From contig CAJNOP010000137.1 of assembly GCA_905250075.1 (NCBI GenBank), positions 198,809 to 262,808 of the forward strand: 64,000 nt of DNA, read 5' to 3'. The notes beneath the pieces were generated by a model. The model did not search any database, had not been told where the DNA came from, and was given only the letters and a program-made list of their open reading frames with translations. Shown piece by piece: positions 22,302 through 35,200 of this stretch. Numbering within the stretch: the stretch's first letter is position 1; every line of letters starts with the position of its first letter. This DNA comes from Rotaria sp. Silwood1. Lineage: Eukaryota; Rotifera; Eurotatoria; Philodinida; Philodinidae. The translations under genes and the position numbers were made by a program.

Positions 22302-25300
22302 TACTATCTATAATTGAGAAAGTAGGTTAATGAATATTGTTAAGTCTAGGCTTTCTTTAAAAATAGGTTGCATCATATATTTCAAATATTACAAAATTTG
22401 TTGTTATTACTCTTATGATTCATCGAGTTAGTATATCAATGGAATGGGTAAGTCTTGTGTGAATCATGTCGAGTCTTGTTTTTACCATCACAGGATCCAG
22501 TGGAACACAATGTTATTGAGAATTACAACGAGCTTTGTGTCATAATAAATTTCAATATTTGGATTGGAGAGGGTTCGTTTTTTCTATTTTTAATTAATGC
22601 ATTGTAAAAAGAAAAACTAATTACAAAAAAAAAGTTAAATACAAAATCTGATCATTGTCAGACACTAAAAGTATAGCAAAAAAAACTAGTATATGTGCTG
22701 CTCAACATATTTATATATTAATCAATTCTGTGAAGAAAAATTTCTTGGAAAGGTAAGACTAAAGACATACTAGACAGAATTTTACACTATTCGAAAACGT
22801 TCAAAGTACATATGTGAATGAACATTTATTTCCGATAATCCTATAGGTATCAATAATCACATGAAGTTTTTGACAAAAGTTAAATAACAAAGAAAAATCG
22901 AACATAATGATAGCAATATATATTTATTTCTAATTACGATTCAAAATAATTTATAATACTGCTCTCATATTTTTCACTCATAAGTTAGTATAAAATACAA
23001 TGAACGTTTGATCTTCATGTATAAAACAAAAAAATGAGAAATAAACGAAGCGTGTTCAAGTGTGTAGTAATCACCTCTAGATTTTAATTTAATTTTTCTA
23101 TATGAACCATTCATTCGAATGTACTTTTAGATGAGAAATAACATAAAGAAAGAAGAAAAAAAAAAGGTAATCTGATTGGCTTCGTCATACATATACTTCT
23201 TCGACTCTTATCAGCATGGCATCAATAGTCTTTCAATTATGATAAAATGATGGTTCATTAGACAAGCGATTCAACGAATACATATATATTATATATGCAT
23301 ACCCGACATAGTTAATCTCTTGTCAGTTTTTGTTGCTGTTTTTCTTTCTATTTATTCGAATAAGTTTTTTTTCGTTTATTGGCGTCACAATTATTGTGTT
23401 GGTCATTTATGATTAATTGCATATTTGTTCAATTCATTTTTTTTTCTATTTTCTTCATCTTATAGACTCAAAAATTTCGACGCCAACAAGAGCAATAACA
23501 ATAATAAACTATAATTATATATATTGAGAAAATCAATAATAATTATAGATATACGATTAAAATTATCATGATTAAACCGATAGTTTTTAATTAGAGTAAT
23601 ACAAATAGCTTTAAAAAGAAAAAGAATTCGATTTTTATTTTAAATAATTAATCATTCGTGTTCAATCAATATGGGATAAAAAAAACAATATCCATTATCG
23701 TGTTGTCTCCATGTTCATTGAAGCAAACATTTCAATTTGCTGTTCAGTTTCTTTATCACATAGGTGAATATCGATGAGTAAAAGTTGTCATCATGATATA
23801 AGCCATGATATGGTTTTAAATATATGTTCACTCATTCGCCTCATTACCACTATTCAAACATATTCATTCTCGTGAAAGAAAAAGGTGTGTGTGTGTGCTT
23901 TTATACATTTACTCGAATTACTCAGTAGTCTATGTGTTCAATATGTCGGAAGGATTGTATAAATACAATGAATTACATTGCGTAGCATTGAGATCAAACA
24001 GACATATCCTGCTGATATACTTGCTTTTTTTGAAAAAAAAAAGAAAATTCCGACTGGTAATTGTTTACATTTTCACTAAGTATTATAATTTTCTCAGTTA
24101 ATGATGACATGTTTTTTATTTTCGTATGTAGAAAATTATTTGTTCAAAATAAGGAAAAAAAACAACTGATGGTTTCTTATTTTTGTTTTTTTGTTAACAG
24201 ATTGATAAGTAGGTGGAGCGATTGTAAAAGAAATTAATTGAAAAAAAAAACGAAACGAATTTTTCAACCACTTGATTGCATGTTCACTTTCACACAACAC
24301 AAGGTATTCACAATCAAAAAGACAGGCAAAAGTTCGAGGTAACTTTGTGTACCACTGACTGAGTTCAAAGAAGTTTTATGCCGATCATCAATTAGAATTC
24401 CCTTGATAAAACAAAATCTTATAAATATATTGATTTATATGAAATCATTTATCAAAACAAGAGATTGTGTTTTTCTTATTCGTAAAAAGAAAAAATATCA
24501 TTGGCGTCTCGACAAATTCAATAATAAAGTGTTAAGATGGTGTAATGGATTGTCTTCTTTTGGAAAATTGTATTGCACATATAAATTTCCCATCCGTTTG
24601 ATGATCAGTGTTTCTTTTGTCTAAAACACATATTTACACACATCTAATATAATACACCTGATAATTGTCATCGATCGGCTGCTTTAGGGGTGCCGCTATT
24701 ATGAATAAGAAAACAACACTGATCATTGACATAATATCTTTTGATGATGATGATATTAAGCGATAATTTTTACTGTTCATGAGAAAAAAAAAATTGAATT
24801 AAGTACATTAGTGATTAAGAAAATCTAAGGTTTTATCTATTGTTATTGGAATTTAATTATCGATTAAGAGATAGTTCAACCAAAAAAAAAAAAGAAAATA
24901 GTCTTTCTTTTCATTTTTTTTCTCTTATCATCTTAATATTAATGCAGCCAATCCAACCAAGATGACATTTGAGCTAATTGCATTTTTCTACTGTTGTTCA
25001 GCGAGCTTTATCGAATCTCATTTGACTTGATCCGAATGTGAATAGGCGCATTTCACTTTTGCAAAGAAGAAGAAAAAAAAGTCCGCCTTATTAATGTCAA
25101 ATGACAGCCATGCTCATGCTTCTGATTTCTATTCGCTGTCCCTTTGAGACAGACAGACAGATAGACGCTCGCGCAATCGATAGGTGAAGAAGAGCGCGCA
25201 TATTATAAGTTGCTGCATCAAATCCGATTAATGCACATTTTGCCTCGACATATGAGAACAAGAGAGATAGATACATTATCAGATGACAGCATCACAACAT

Positions 25301-25984
25301 AGTCAAATGAACGAACCGAACTCCCTATGCGACAAAAGAGTAAAAGCTATTAATAAACTAAACGGGATGAATGAACATGTATATATATGTATACAGATGG
25401 TAAGAGTGCGAAATGAAATCGAATATTTGATTGTTAAATAGATAAAATTACCAAACAAAATTCTAATTATCATTAGTTTATTTTCTTTTTTTTTTTAAGC
25501 TGTTTTTTTCTAAAAAAAAACGAGCGTGACTAAGTTAAGCCAACAAATTGATTTAATTGAGCTCTTACACTCGTCTTTTTTTTTTTCTCTTCATCATTCA
25601 ACCGATTATCACCTTAGGAAGCTAAGAGCATGCACATCAAATCCATTTCCTGCTCCATTAGACAATGTCAGTTTCACTTTTCTTTTCTTTTCTTTGCTCA
25701 TATATATATATATATATATATTTTTCTTTTTCTCATAAACTAAAAAAGAAATTGTCGCCGATTGGCCGATTGAGAAATGATTATCAACCATAGATATTTT
25801 TTTTTTCATTGGTTCTTATTCTTGATTGGCGAAAGATTAACTTGAGAGAGTGAGAGAGAGAGAGAGAGAGCGCAAGCAACAGAGAAAAAAGAAACACACA
25901 CAAACACAGCAGGAAGATAATTGTACTAAAAAAAGAAAGAGCCTATGTAATTTCCGTTAAACATAAATAAATCAAACTATTTAA
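22302..25984. other. 3.7-kb intergenic region upstream of the homeobox gene
   Basis: No supported gene. It contains many short A/T runs, an (AT)n tract near 25700-25721 and a (GA)n tract near 25846-25870. A developmental transcription-factor gene with such large flanks probably has its enhancers here, but I cannot name individual sites. Confidence 0.4.
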
Positions 25985-27111
25985 ATGGAAGACGAACAAG
26001 ATTTAACTGTACAAAAAAAATTAAGTTTTTCAATTGATAATATTCTTGACAAACCACAACCATTATTTATTAAAATTAAACATCATCATTTACTTATTAA
26101 TGGTAATAATCAAAAACATTTATCATCCGATGAAAATAAACATATACATTTAATAAATAATCCTGATGATGATAATCATGGTTGTAGTGATTGTTCAGCT
26201 ATATCAACAAGTGATGATGATGAAAGTTGTTCAGAAGATGGTATTATAAATCAATATCATCATCATGAAATTATACATAGAAAAAAGAAGACTCGTACAG
26301 TATTTTCACGTACACAAATATTTCAATTAGAAACAACATTTGATCGAAAACGATATTTATCTAGTGCCGATCGAGCCAATTTAGCTCAAGGTTTACGTCT
26401 TACAGAACAACAAGTTAAAGTACGAAAAAAAAAAACTATTTTCTAAATCAAATAAATAATCATGTTTTTTTTCTTTAATTTTTCATAGATTTGGTTTCAA
26501 AATCGACGAAATAAGTATGGATTTTAATCTTGGATGTCTCATGTAGGATCGATTAGAGTCTATCAGATCCAAAATTTTTGAACTCGAGTTCTAGTGATGA
26601 TCTCCCAATCTTAGAAAGTGTTCTTTTTTTTTTTTCCTACGAAAATTTCTTTGCTCAACAAGGGTCATCCTTTCAAGGTCATGAACTGAGTTCTTTTCCA
26701 GATCGAAGGCACCATTATACGCTAATTGGCAAGGTACATCGAAGAGTGTAGATGCCGTTGATCTGTAGAAGTTCTTTTTATCTATTTGAAAAATTAATTT
26801 TATTAATTTTCTTCTTTAGACTTAAACGTCAAATAGTTGAAGCAAGTCAATCAATAAATTCTGTTGTTGCATCTTTACAGACTCCATCATCATCAAATAA
26901 TACGATGATTAAACATCCATTAACAATACCCAGTGATTTTTCGTCTTCATCATCGAAACAACATCATCGTTTTGATCCAACATCTTTTTATGAATTAGCT
27001 ACTCTTGCGGCAGCACATGCAGCAGCTGCTTTTCATAATAATAATAAAGCACAAAGTAGCACAACATTCCAAGATTTTGCCAATTCTCTTACGACTCAAA
27101 CAGCCGTTTGA
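25985..27111 (+). CDS. HMX: HMX-type (H6/NKX5) homeobox transcription factor
   Basis: Three exons: 25985-26419, 26489-26514 and 26820-27111, totalling 753 bases and 250 residues. The homeodomain spans about residues 100-159: [40 protein letters not shown], then [16 protein letters not shown]. The combination VFSR, QLETTFD and KRYLSS is typical of HMX/NKX5 proteins, which pattern neurons and sensory organs. The recognition helix is carried by a 26-bp middle exon. Position 56 of the homeodomain is Leu where HMX usually has Trp. The N-terminus is rich in His, Asn and acidic residues; the C-terminus has Ser and Ala runs. No acceptor lies just before the ATG, so this mRNA may not be trans-spliced at that position. 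Confidence 0.9.
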
Positions 27112-28940
27112 TTTTTATGACTGAAGTTTTTTCTTTTTCTGTTTTGTCTTATTGCTTTTTTTTTCTGTATGTCTATTTGTATGTGTGTGTATGCGCTGAA
27201 ACAAAAAAAAGAGCTTTTCCAAGTAATCGAAGCATTTCAAACTATGTTATTTGATCCGTTGCGCCTACAAATGACAAGTATTCGAATTATTGAGAGACAA
27301 TCTGCATATGTGAATGAAAAAAGAAAATGAGAAACGCCCATTTTTTGAATACTTATCGAACAAATACTGATTGAACGCGTGTCCAAATATAATCGACGAG
27401 CAGAAGGTGATTAGTCTTTTGACGCCAACGATTGAGTCATCATATGTTTAAGGTACAAGAACAATAATAACGCCTTAGGGAACAACAGTCGAAATGATCA
27501 TTGAAATAATTATCATAAGAATTTATATTAAATAAGAAAAAGCTTTATAGTCAATCAAAAGAATTCATTCCATATAAAATTAAGAAATGACATTTTTTTT
27601 TTTAATACTTTAATTAAAAACTTTAAATGTATACTTTTATTATCAAGTAAATTTTATGATTATATCTAGAAATCATATCTAAATATGAATCTCGAAGTAA
27701 TAGAAAAAAAAACAGTTTCGATTATATCGCATTAAAATTTGTTCGTTGGAAAAGAAAATTATAGAAAAGATTTCAAATTAATATATCTGATAAATTAAAT
27801 GAATATTTCCAATTCGATTAAACACAAGAGAAACCATAAGAAAAATTTAGAATTTCTTTATAAATAGAAAATAATTATTCAAGTAAGAGAAATGATATAG
27901 ACTTTCTCTATGAATTTCTAAAGTACGATAATCCTTAAACATTCAATTCCCATTCGTACAATATAGATACAGATATAAAATTCGATTGAAATTCAAATTT
28001 TACAGTCATCATTATTGCTACAATGAGATAAAACTACAAACTCATTACAACTGTCAACTATATAAAGGGGAAAGAGACAAGAAGTAGTGCAATGCACGAA
28101 TACGACTTTTCGTGACTGGACTCGAACTGAACTGGAACAGGAGCTAATTGACATTCGGCAGGTACTTTCACAGTCATAGTACGATTTTCAAACATTTATT
28201 TTATATCGAAAAATAAATTATGTAGTTTCTTTCATAAACGGCAACGATAAAAATACAAGTGATTAAAGATTCACTTCATGTCTTTCTACTTTTAAAATCT
28301 GATCAATGTCGTTAATTATACGTTTATGTGTTGCTGATGATGTTGAAGTGAAACGCAATATTGGTATCAGTTTACATTAATTGTCGCTCCGAACTGATGA
28401 CAGAATACTACTTAAAAGTCTTAATTTGTTGGATGCACTAGTGTTTTTTGACAACTATAGCTATCAATTATTGATTCATTTTTTTTCATTAATAAAACAA
28501 AACACGATATAGAAGTATATTATTCGCTCTAAAATATAAGGAACAATATAGAAACCTGAGATTTCACCAATTAAGATAGAACATCAGGGTTCATCAAAGT
28601 AAGTCTTAATCTGATTGATTTGACTTGTAACATGATCGATCGATAGCAAGAAGTCTCCTCTTTCGATATTCGCAAGTCTTAAGTTGGCAGTTGCTTTCAT
28701 TTAAGAGTAACAGATATTTTCGTGAAGCTCCCGATGCCAGCACTTTGGCCTCGGAACTTGAGACAACTATAAGAAGGTCTTCAAAACTTCAACTTTTATG
28801 TTATGTCTACTCAGGGTTATGACTTATTCCTCTCTGAGTTCCTTGTAGAGACTTTCAAAGTCAATTTGCTGGAATCGAAGCTCTTAGGAATAGTCTCGTA
28901 ACTCTTGAGCGAAAGCAGCTATAAACTGAAGGTTTGCAAA

Positions 28941-29095
28941 GGTCAAAAGAGAAGATTTTTCTCTACCAGTTGACCATATTACAAATCAAAATCTAATCGA
29001 AATGATTTCAAAATCTCGTTTTTCAAATCTTCGTCAAGAACTCACTTCATTGGTCGAGTTCTTCCTATCAAAAGTTATCGAAAAAAACCATTCGC
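28941..29095. repeat. Dispersed repeat, copy 1
   Basis: Diverged copy of the sequence at 33771-34005, in the same orientation. It also carries TTCCTATCAAAAGTTAT, a tract found in the arms of the foldback element at 9112-9703, so these may belong to one family. Confidence 0.5.
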
Positions 29096-29501
29096 GTTTA
29101 TTACAATAGGAAAGTTTGTCGTACTTCGAAATATTGGCTTTTTCTCATAGCTTATGTAATAAATGACTTGTACGATCGAGTATAGAAAGAAAAAAGAAAT
29201 TCTAAATATATATTCATCGTATCATAATAGAGTCAAGTCACATTAATTTCAAAATAATTTTTTCTCTAAACGATAAAATTTAAACGAACACGTGATCAGT
29301 TACAACTAACAAAATCAAAGAAAGAACGTTGATACGTTCGTAACGAAAAATGTCGAACCGTTTAGTAAACTTCTATAATTTGAATGCAATGAGACATCTT
29401 TGTCTATTATAGCAGAACGTTATACGTCATTTGAAAACAGAAAAAAAATAGATAACGAAATAGAAGAAAAAGAGAATATATTTTCATAGATTTTTCGATT
29501 A

Positions 29502-29509
29502 TATATAAA
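29502..29509 (+). promoter_or_regulatory. TATA box of the secreted-protein gene
   Basis: TATATAAA followed by AGC, 88-95 bp before the ATG at 29597. Few other genes in the window show such a box at a suitable distance. Confidence 0.5.
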
Positions 29510-29596
29510 AGCATGTCTTGAAGGGCAGTTTTATTTATTTATTCCTGTCTGTCTCTTCGTACATATAACATATATATATATACGATTCAAACAATC

Positions 29597-30007
29597 ATGA
29601 TTAGTAGTCGTGCTATATTGATTTTTATATCATTGGTTTTGGCCTTAATTACAGTTATTTCAACAGCTCCAATGCATAATGATAAGTTATATGTGGAAGT
29701 ATTAGATGATAAATCTACTCATGTAGCCATAACAACAAATGAATCATTAGTTTATGATGATGATAAAGATACATCGAATGCATCAAAGAAACAATGTATT
29801 AAATCAACTATGACCGATTGGAAGGAAGAAACTACTTCTATGTCAAAAATCGTAGCTACTGATGTTCTTGCTGTTAATATCACTGAAATATCTGCTAATA
29901 ATGATGATATTATAAAAATGGTTGATCGTATTCTTGCCGACACAGAAGCTAAATTATCTGCAATAGCAACAACTGAAAAATCAAATCAAGATGATGATTA
30001 TGAATAA
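29597..30007 (+). CDS. Small secreted acidic protein, family unknown
   Basis: A single-exon frame of 136 codons. Residues 1 to about 23 form a classical signal peptide (MISSRAILIFISLVLALI, then STA-P as a likely cleavage region). The mature part is short, acidic and Thr/Asp/Asn-rich with one Cys, ending in QDDDYE. No dibasic-processed peptide repeats or known domain are seen. The gene has a TATA box about 90 bp upstream, no introns and no splice acceptor at the start, unlike the housekeeping genes nearby. A role as a secreted or stress-related factor is possible but is speculation. Composition and codon use are natural, so I believe it is a real gene. Confidence 0.65.
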   Translation: MISSRAILIFISLVLALITVISTAPMHNDKLYVEVLDDKSTHVAITTNESLVYDDDKDTSNASKKQCIKSTMTDWKEETTSMSKIVATDVLAVNITEISANNDDIIKMVDRILADTEAKLSAIATTEKSNQDDDYE

Positions 30008-32264
30008 ATAACAAAATTCTATTATTCAATATCATCAAGATTTATGAACATTAGTTTTAGATGTTTTTTTTGTGTTAGTGTTGAACTTGATTAAAGTTTT
30101 CTTTTCATGTCGTTGTTTTGAAAAAATAAATTCTCTTCGAAATAGTAAATTGCATTTATGTATAACTGTATATGACAAATTGAAAGGATTATATATGCTT
30201 CAAAAAATATTTTGTTTTTTGTCATGCTCAGCCATCGGTCATCTACACATGGCAAAGAATCTACTATTGAAAAAGACTATGATCAATAGTTTCTGAAATG
30301 GAAACATTTTTTTTTTTTGAGAAGTGTTGATTTTTTTCAGGCTTGCACAATCTTTCTCATGAGGAAATATTTTCTATTGACCAGTCGTTTTTCAATTTTG
30401 ATTCTATGTATAAGGTCGAGTCCTGTGAAATATGAAAAATCTTAAAAGAATAAGTCCACTTAGATCTTCTGTCCAAAGTTGTGAACATTTTACTAACAAA
30501 TAGACCTGCCAATGATAAAAATTTTTAGTCGAAATATCGTCATTTGATATGTAGGTGCACACCATATCACAGGCTAAAATACTAGTAAAATGCGTATAAC
30601 TCTGAATAAACAGCCCAAGAGGAGTTATGTTTTGGAGTTTTTCCATGTTCCATTGGAGTCTATCTTTTGCATGGAGTCCATGTTCAAAAGCAATTGATCA
30701 GTTAAAAATGCTCTCTCGTTAGAGCGGGTAACTCAAAAACTCATGTAAAAGATGATAGTGGAATAAATCTTTAACAGAAAATATCAATCATTAGAAAAGG
30801 AACTCGTTCATGGGATATCAATTAGCTTGCTTAAATTGCTAATTCTTATCAGAGAAACGACATTAATAAATACTGCGTCATGGAGTTTCATTTGTATCAT
30901 TTGATGCACAATTCGATGCTGATCAACAATATTTGGTCACTTTTATTTTGATCTCAACTGTGATTTTCACGAACGAAGCAGAAATTCTGTAATGAACAGT
31001 ACTTTCATTTTTTATTTGATGGAATTGGTTACTACAAAAATGACCTCATATTTTGAAATCTAATTGAAAATTGAATGATTTTTGTATAGAACGTTTATTT
31101 ATATGTCATCTAATTTCCCAGTAAAATGCTAAGCGCTCAGCTTTTCGAAAAAAAATTTAATGGTAATAGATCCAACTAGTCTGCCATATTGTATATTTGT
31201 TTATCAAACTACCACCAGCTGATGTCAGTATACCGGCAACGACCACTGGTATAGCGCACATTATAGCGAACGATCTACCGGTAGTTTTTGTTTGGTTCGA
31301 ATCATATGAGGTCTATTCGTGATACGAAAGTGCAGAAAGCTTGCTTGTATCTTTAAGAGAATAATATTGAAAAAAATTACGCCTCCGAGATGTGTGTAGA
31401 AGAAGAAGACCAGAACTCGCATCCTTCTCTGTATGCGTGAAATTTATGATCAAAAGTCGAAAATACGAGTTTTCCAAAAACTTGAAGTCTTGAGAAAAAA
31501 AAACTTGATGTATTAGTCAAATTCAAATTCTTCTAGGATTTTTCCAGAAGCAAAAGTCATTAAAATTGGAACAGGACATCAGACGAAATTTTCTCGTCAG
31601 TTTACAGGCTTTGTTAAATACTCATTAATTTTTATTATGAATTTACAGAGGCGTAATTCAGGAATAAGATAGAGAGCGGTTGAACCTCAGAGAAAGAGAC
31701 GCTGCATCAGTAACTTTCAAAAGCAGGAAGAAGGCATCACGCTTCACGCTCCCCATAGTTTATTTTTTATTTATTTTTCGAGATTATTTAATTAACTGAT
31801 AACAAGTGTAAAATAAAAGATTTCATACATTTTAGATAGCTACTCGTTTGTCTCCGAAAATATTTATCTAATGGTACGTTTCATTATTTGCGTAAGACAT
31901 AATCCTAATAAATTATGATCTCAAAGTTGAAATACAATACAATAAACATCCTGTTTCCTTGATTTTGCACATGCAACATCAAACATTTATTTGTTTGATT
32001 TTATTTCTCATTTTTCAATAATTTTTATTTTCAATGCAATTATATTCATCAGCAATAAATTAACTGTTTTTAACTGTGAACTAGATAGACTCTTATACAA
32101 AACAAATAATATTTATTTACATGAATAATTCAATCACGTAGTTGATTATTTTTTCACTACAACACAAAGTGACAGAAAAGACTGAATACAAAGACGAACA
32201 TCACCGGAGATCGAGAAAAGCAAAAGTCTATTCATTGTATAAATTAAAAATCACGATATTCGAA
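30008..32264. other. 2.2-kb intergenic region
   Basis: No supported gene. It includes a possible 282-bp element with inverted ends at 31376-31657 and a local G/C-richer patch at 31205-31300 (ACTACCACCAGCTG ... CTACCGGTAGT). Confidence 0.4.
31376..31657. repeat. Possible MITE with 10-bp inverted ends
   Basis: ATTACGCCTC at the left end and its exact inverse GAGGCGTAAT at the right end, 282 bp apart, in an otherwise AT-rich intergenic stretch. No longer arm pairing was seen, so a chance match is not excluded. Confidence 0.35.
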
Positions 32265-35200
32265 TTAATCAGGTTCTAATAGTGACATCAAATTCGATTG
32301 TAGAGAGCGATTTTTTTCATTAGTTATATTTGTTGTTAATAATTTCTTCATATTCATAGATCCAACATTTTTATTAGAATTCGATGTTGTTACATCAATA
32401 ATTATATCATTTGTTGGCACTGTTGTTGATGGACGTGGCTCAAATTTAAATTTATTATTAAAATAAAGTGTTATAAATGGACATTGACCAAGGAGAATCT
32501 CACATAGATCACGTCGAAGACCAAACCACCCTATAAAAAAAAATATTAAAACAAGTTTTTACTTTTATTTAAGATAAAATTACATGGATTGCTATCACTA
32601 GCGCCAAATGAAAATGTCAGCCAAGCTATTAAAGCAATCCATAATGGAATAGATATCACAGTGAAGGAGACTTTTCGAATTTGTTCATTGTCTTCATGAT
32701 CAAGTCGATCGACAAGTAAAATCTATAAGTGAAAATATTCATTTAAAACTAAATCAACAAGAAAACATTGAAACTAAATAAATACAATGTTTCTCTTTCA
32801 TCATTTTTTTTCGACTTACTATCTGAAATTTACTACGCATCATTGATCAATATGAAATACAACTAGTGATGTGTAGAATGAGGATAAATACAATGAGGTA
32901 TTGACAAATACTTTGTGGATTACACTGATATTGGTATCCATGGGAAGCACTGACTACAATGACATCCCTGTTCGTTGAAACATTGAGATACTAATTCTAC
33001 CAGAATGTGCTTTTTTTGTAGCGATATGTTTCCATACTTCATTGATAGTTTTTATCCTTTGAATAAAAAAGTCTGAATATCGAAGGTAAGTTACTACTTC
33101 GGACTATAGGATGGCAACCACATTAATTAAAAATTTGGGCTACGAAAGAAGGGAAGACAATCTTAAAAGCAATTTATAAGTTGGAAGACTTTCTTCATTA
33201 AACAGCTAAGGATAGACGTATATCGAGAGGTGTGATTTTCACTATTCAAGAGACGATTCAGAGTCATGGAAGTCTATCGAAATTTCATTAGTCAGCAGTT
33301 GACCATATCGAATGAATTTCTGGAGAAAATTTTCAAATATAATTTTCTGTAGCTATTTTGCGTTTCAATTTATATATTTAATAGAGTCAATCAATGCAAA
33401 AAGTCAACTTCTGTTAATGAACGCATGATCACCTCAGAAAGCATCTAGACAGCGGTAACTCATCGTGTTGAGTCGACTAATGATGTTTGCTTTTAGATTC
33501 GAGTTGATCTAAATCTGTCATTTCAGTATTTCTTAAAGTTTCATAACTAACTTGCATGTAACGAAGGAGACGCATTTCGAAAATATTGAGATAACAGACC
33601 TATATAATTTCGAAGCTAAAATCAAATACCATCATCCAACTTACCATGGTGAATTATCCCTGTCTAGCTACTATTTCGGATGATCAAAGATCGATTGACT
33701 GAAATCGAAGGTCTTAAAGAAATTCTTATAATTGTCGAATGTAACAAGCTAGGAGTGTCGACCTTGAGTAAAACAAAAGAGAAGAATTTTTCTATCAAGT
33801 TGTCCTCCTAAAAGTCTAAGATGAAAGGAGAATAGCTTCAAAATATCATTTTGGCAAATCTCCGTCAAGAACCAACGTGATTAATCAATTGCTGACCAAT
33901 CATATCTTAATATAATGCGATGAGTTCGAGTCTTCTCTCTTGAATGATAAAAACCGCAGGTTTCTATGATGTTTCTATCAAACGTTATTTAGAAAACAAT
34001 GAAGCACATTATATTTTTAAATAAATAATAGTAATTTGTAGGACGATTGTTTTGATCATGGATCTTGAACTATTCGGTTTAAATAACTTTTTTCTAGTAT
34101 TTCTAAGCTCGATAAATTTAAAAACTTTTTATTTTTGGACTGAAATGAATAGTTTTCTATTTAAATTTTAATTAAAAAAAAATGTAAAATATTAAATTAC
34201 CGCAAAAATGCTAAATGGAATGAACATAATTGCATAGATAATTGCTTCTGTTATAGTACTCGATTCACGTTGATTAGGTATTAAACGACGAGAACAACGA
34301 TGAATAATAGCAAGAATTAATTTTGAAATAACAAATAATAAGGCAATACATAGAGAAATCCATAATGGAATAAAGACAATCTATAGTCAACAAAAACAAA
34401 CAATAATATTAATTTATTAATCAAATAAAAGAAAAGAACAATACATACAACATATCGCCATGTTATTGAAGAATCTAAACGAAGTGGAAAAAACAAAAAG
34501 AAAAGTCCATTAGCTGAGATGAAGGCTTGAATCTAAATAAAAACAAAAATTAAAATAAATAACAATGTTTCACATACAATTTTTCACATACCAGAAAATT
34601 TCTTTGTACTTTTAATGACCATAGACATGATAAAAAAGTCAGAAATGTACATAGATATAATGGAATACAACATACAATCCAACGAGTTTCTAATTTATTT
34701 TCTAATTTGTCACATGTCAATATTTCAAATATAAGTATAAATATATGAAGAAAAAAATAAATAATTAATGCTCGGCAATCATTATCTGGTGCACGAATAA
34801 TCCTTTAAAATAAAATTTCAATACATTTTTATAATGAAAGAACTGACATACACAAAAACCAGTTTTAGCTCACGTAATTTTTTTTCATAGAAAACAACAT
34901 AGAACTACCCGTGTTGTATCGCACTTAAGCTGACAAATCTTACTGAAATCACAAGCTAATGGATTCATTCATAGGTTGACTAATAGAACATGATTTGAGT
35001 TGCATCTCCGTATAAAAATATTCTTTAAATAATATTCCATCGAGCTGAGAGGAAATCTTCATCAATCCAAGTCGATGCACCTGCAGTCATTAGTGAATCA
35101 ATAGAGCTCTATAGAATAGAGAGTAAAAATGAAGATATCGTCAAAATTTCAATGCTAGTACAATATATGACAAGATACACAAACATGCGTAATTTATTCA

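Larger units (their letters stand above)
27112..29596. other. 2.5-kb intergenic region with a dispersed repeat
   Basis: No supported gene. Positions about 28941-29095 resemble 33771-34005 in the TMEM185 intron (shared AAAAGAGAAGA.TTTTTCT, TTCAAAAT.TC, CGTCAAGAAC). A TATA box for the next gene lies at the end. Confidence 0.4.

Noticed and set aside
31282-31300. GGTTCGAATC box suggesting a tRNA
   Set aside because: No acceptor stem, D arm or anticodon arm could be folded around it.
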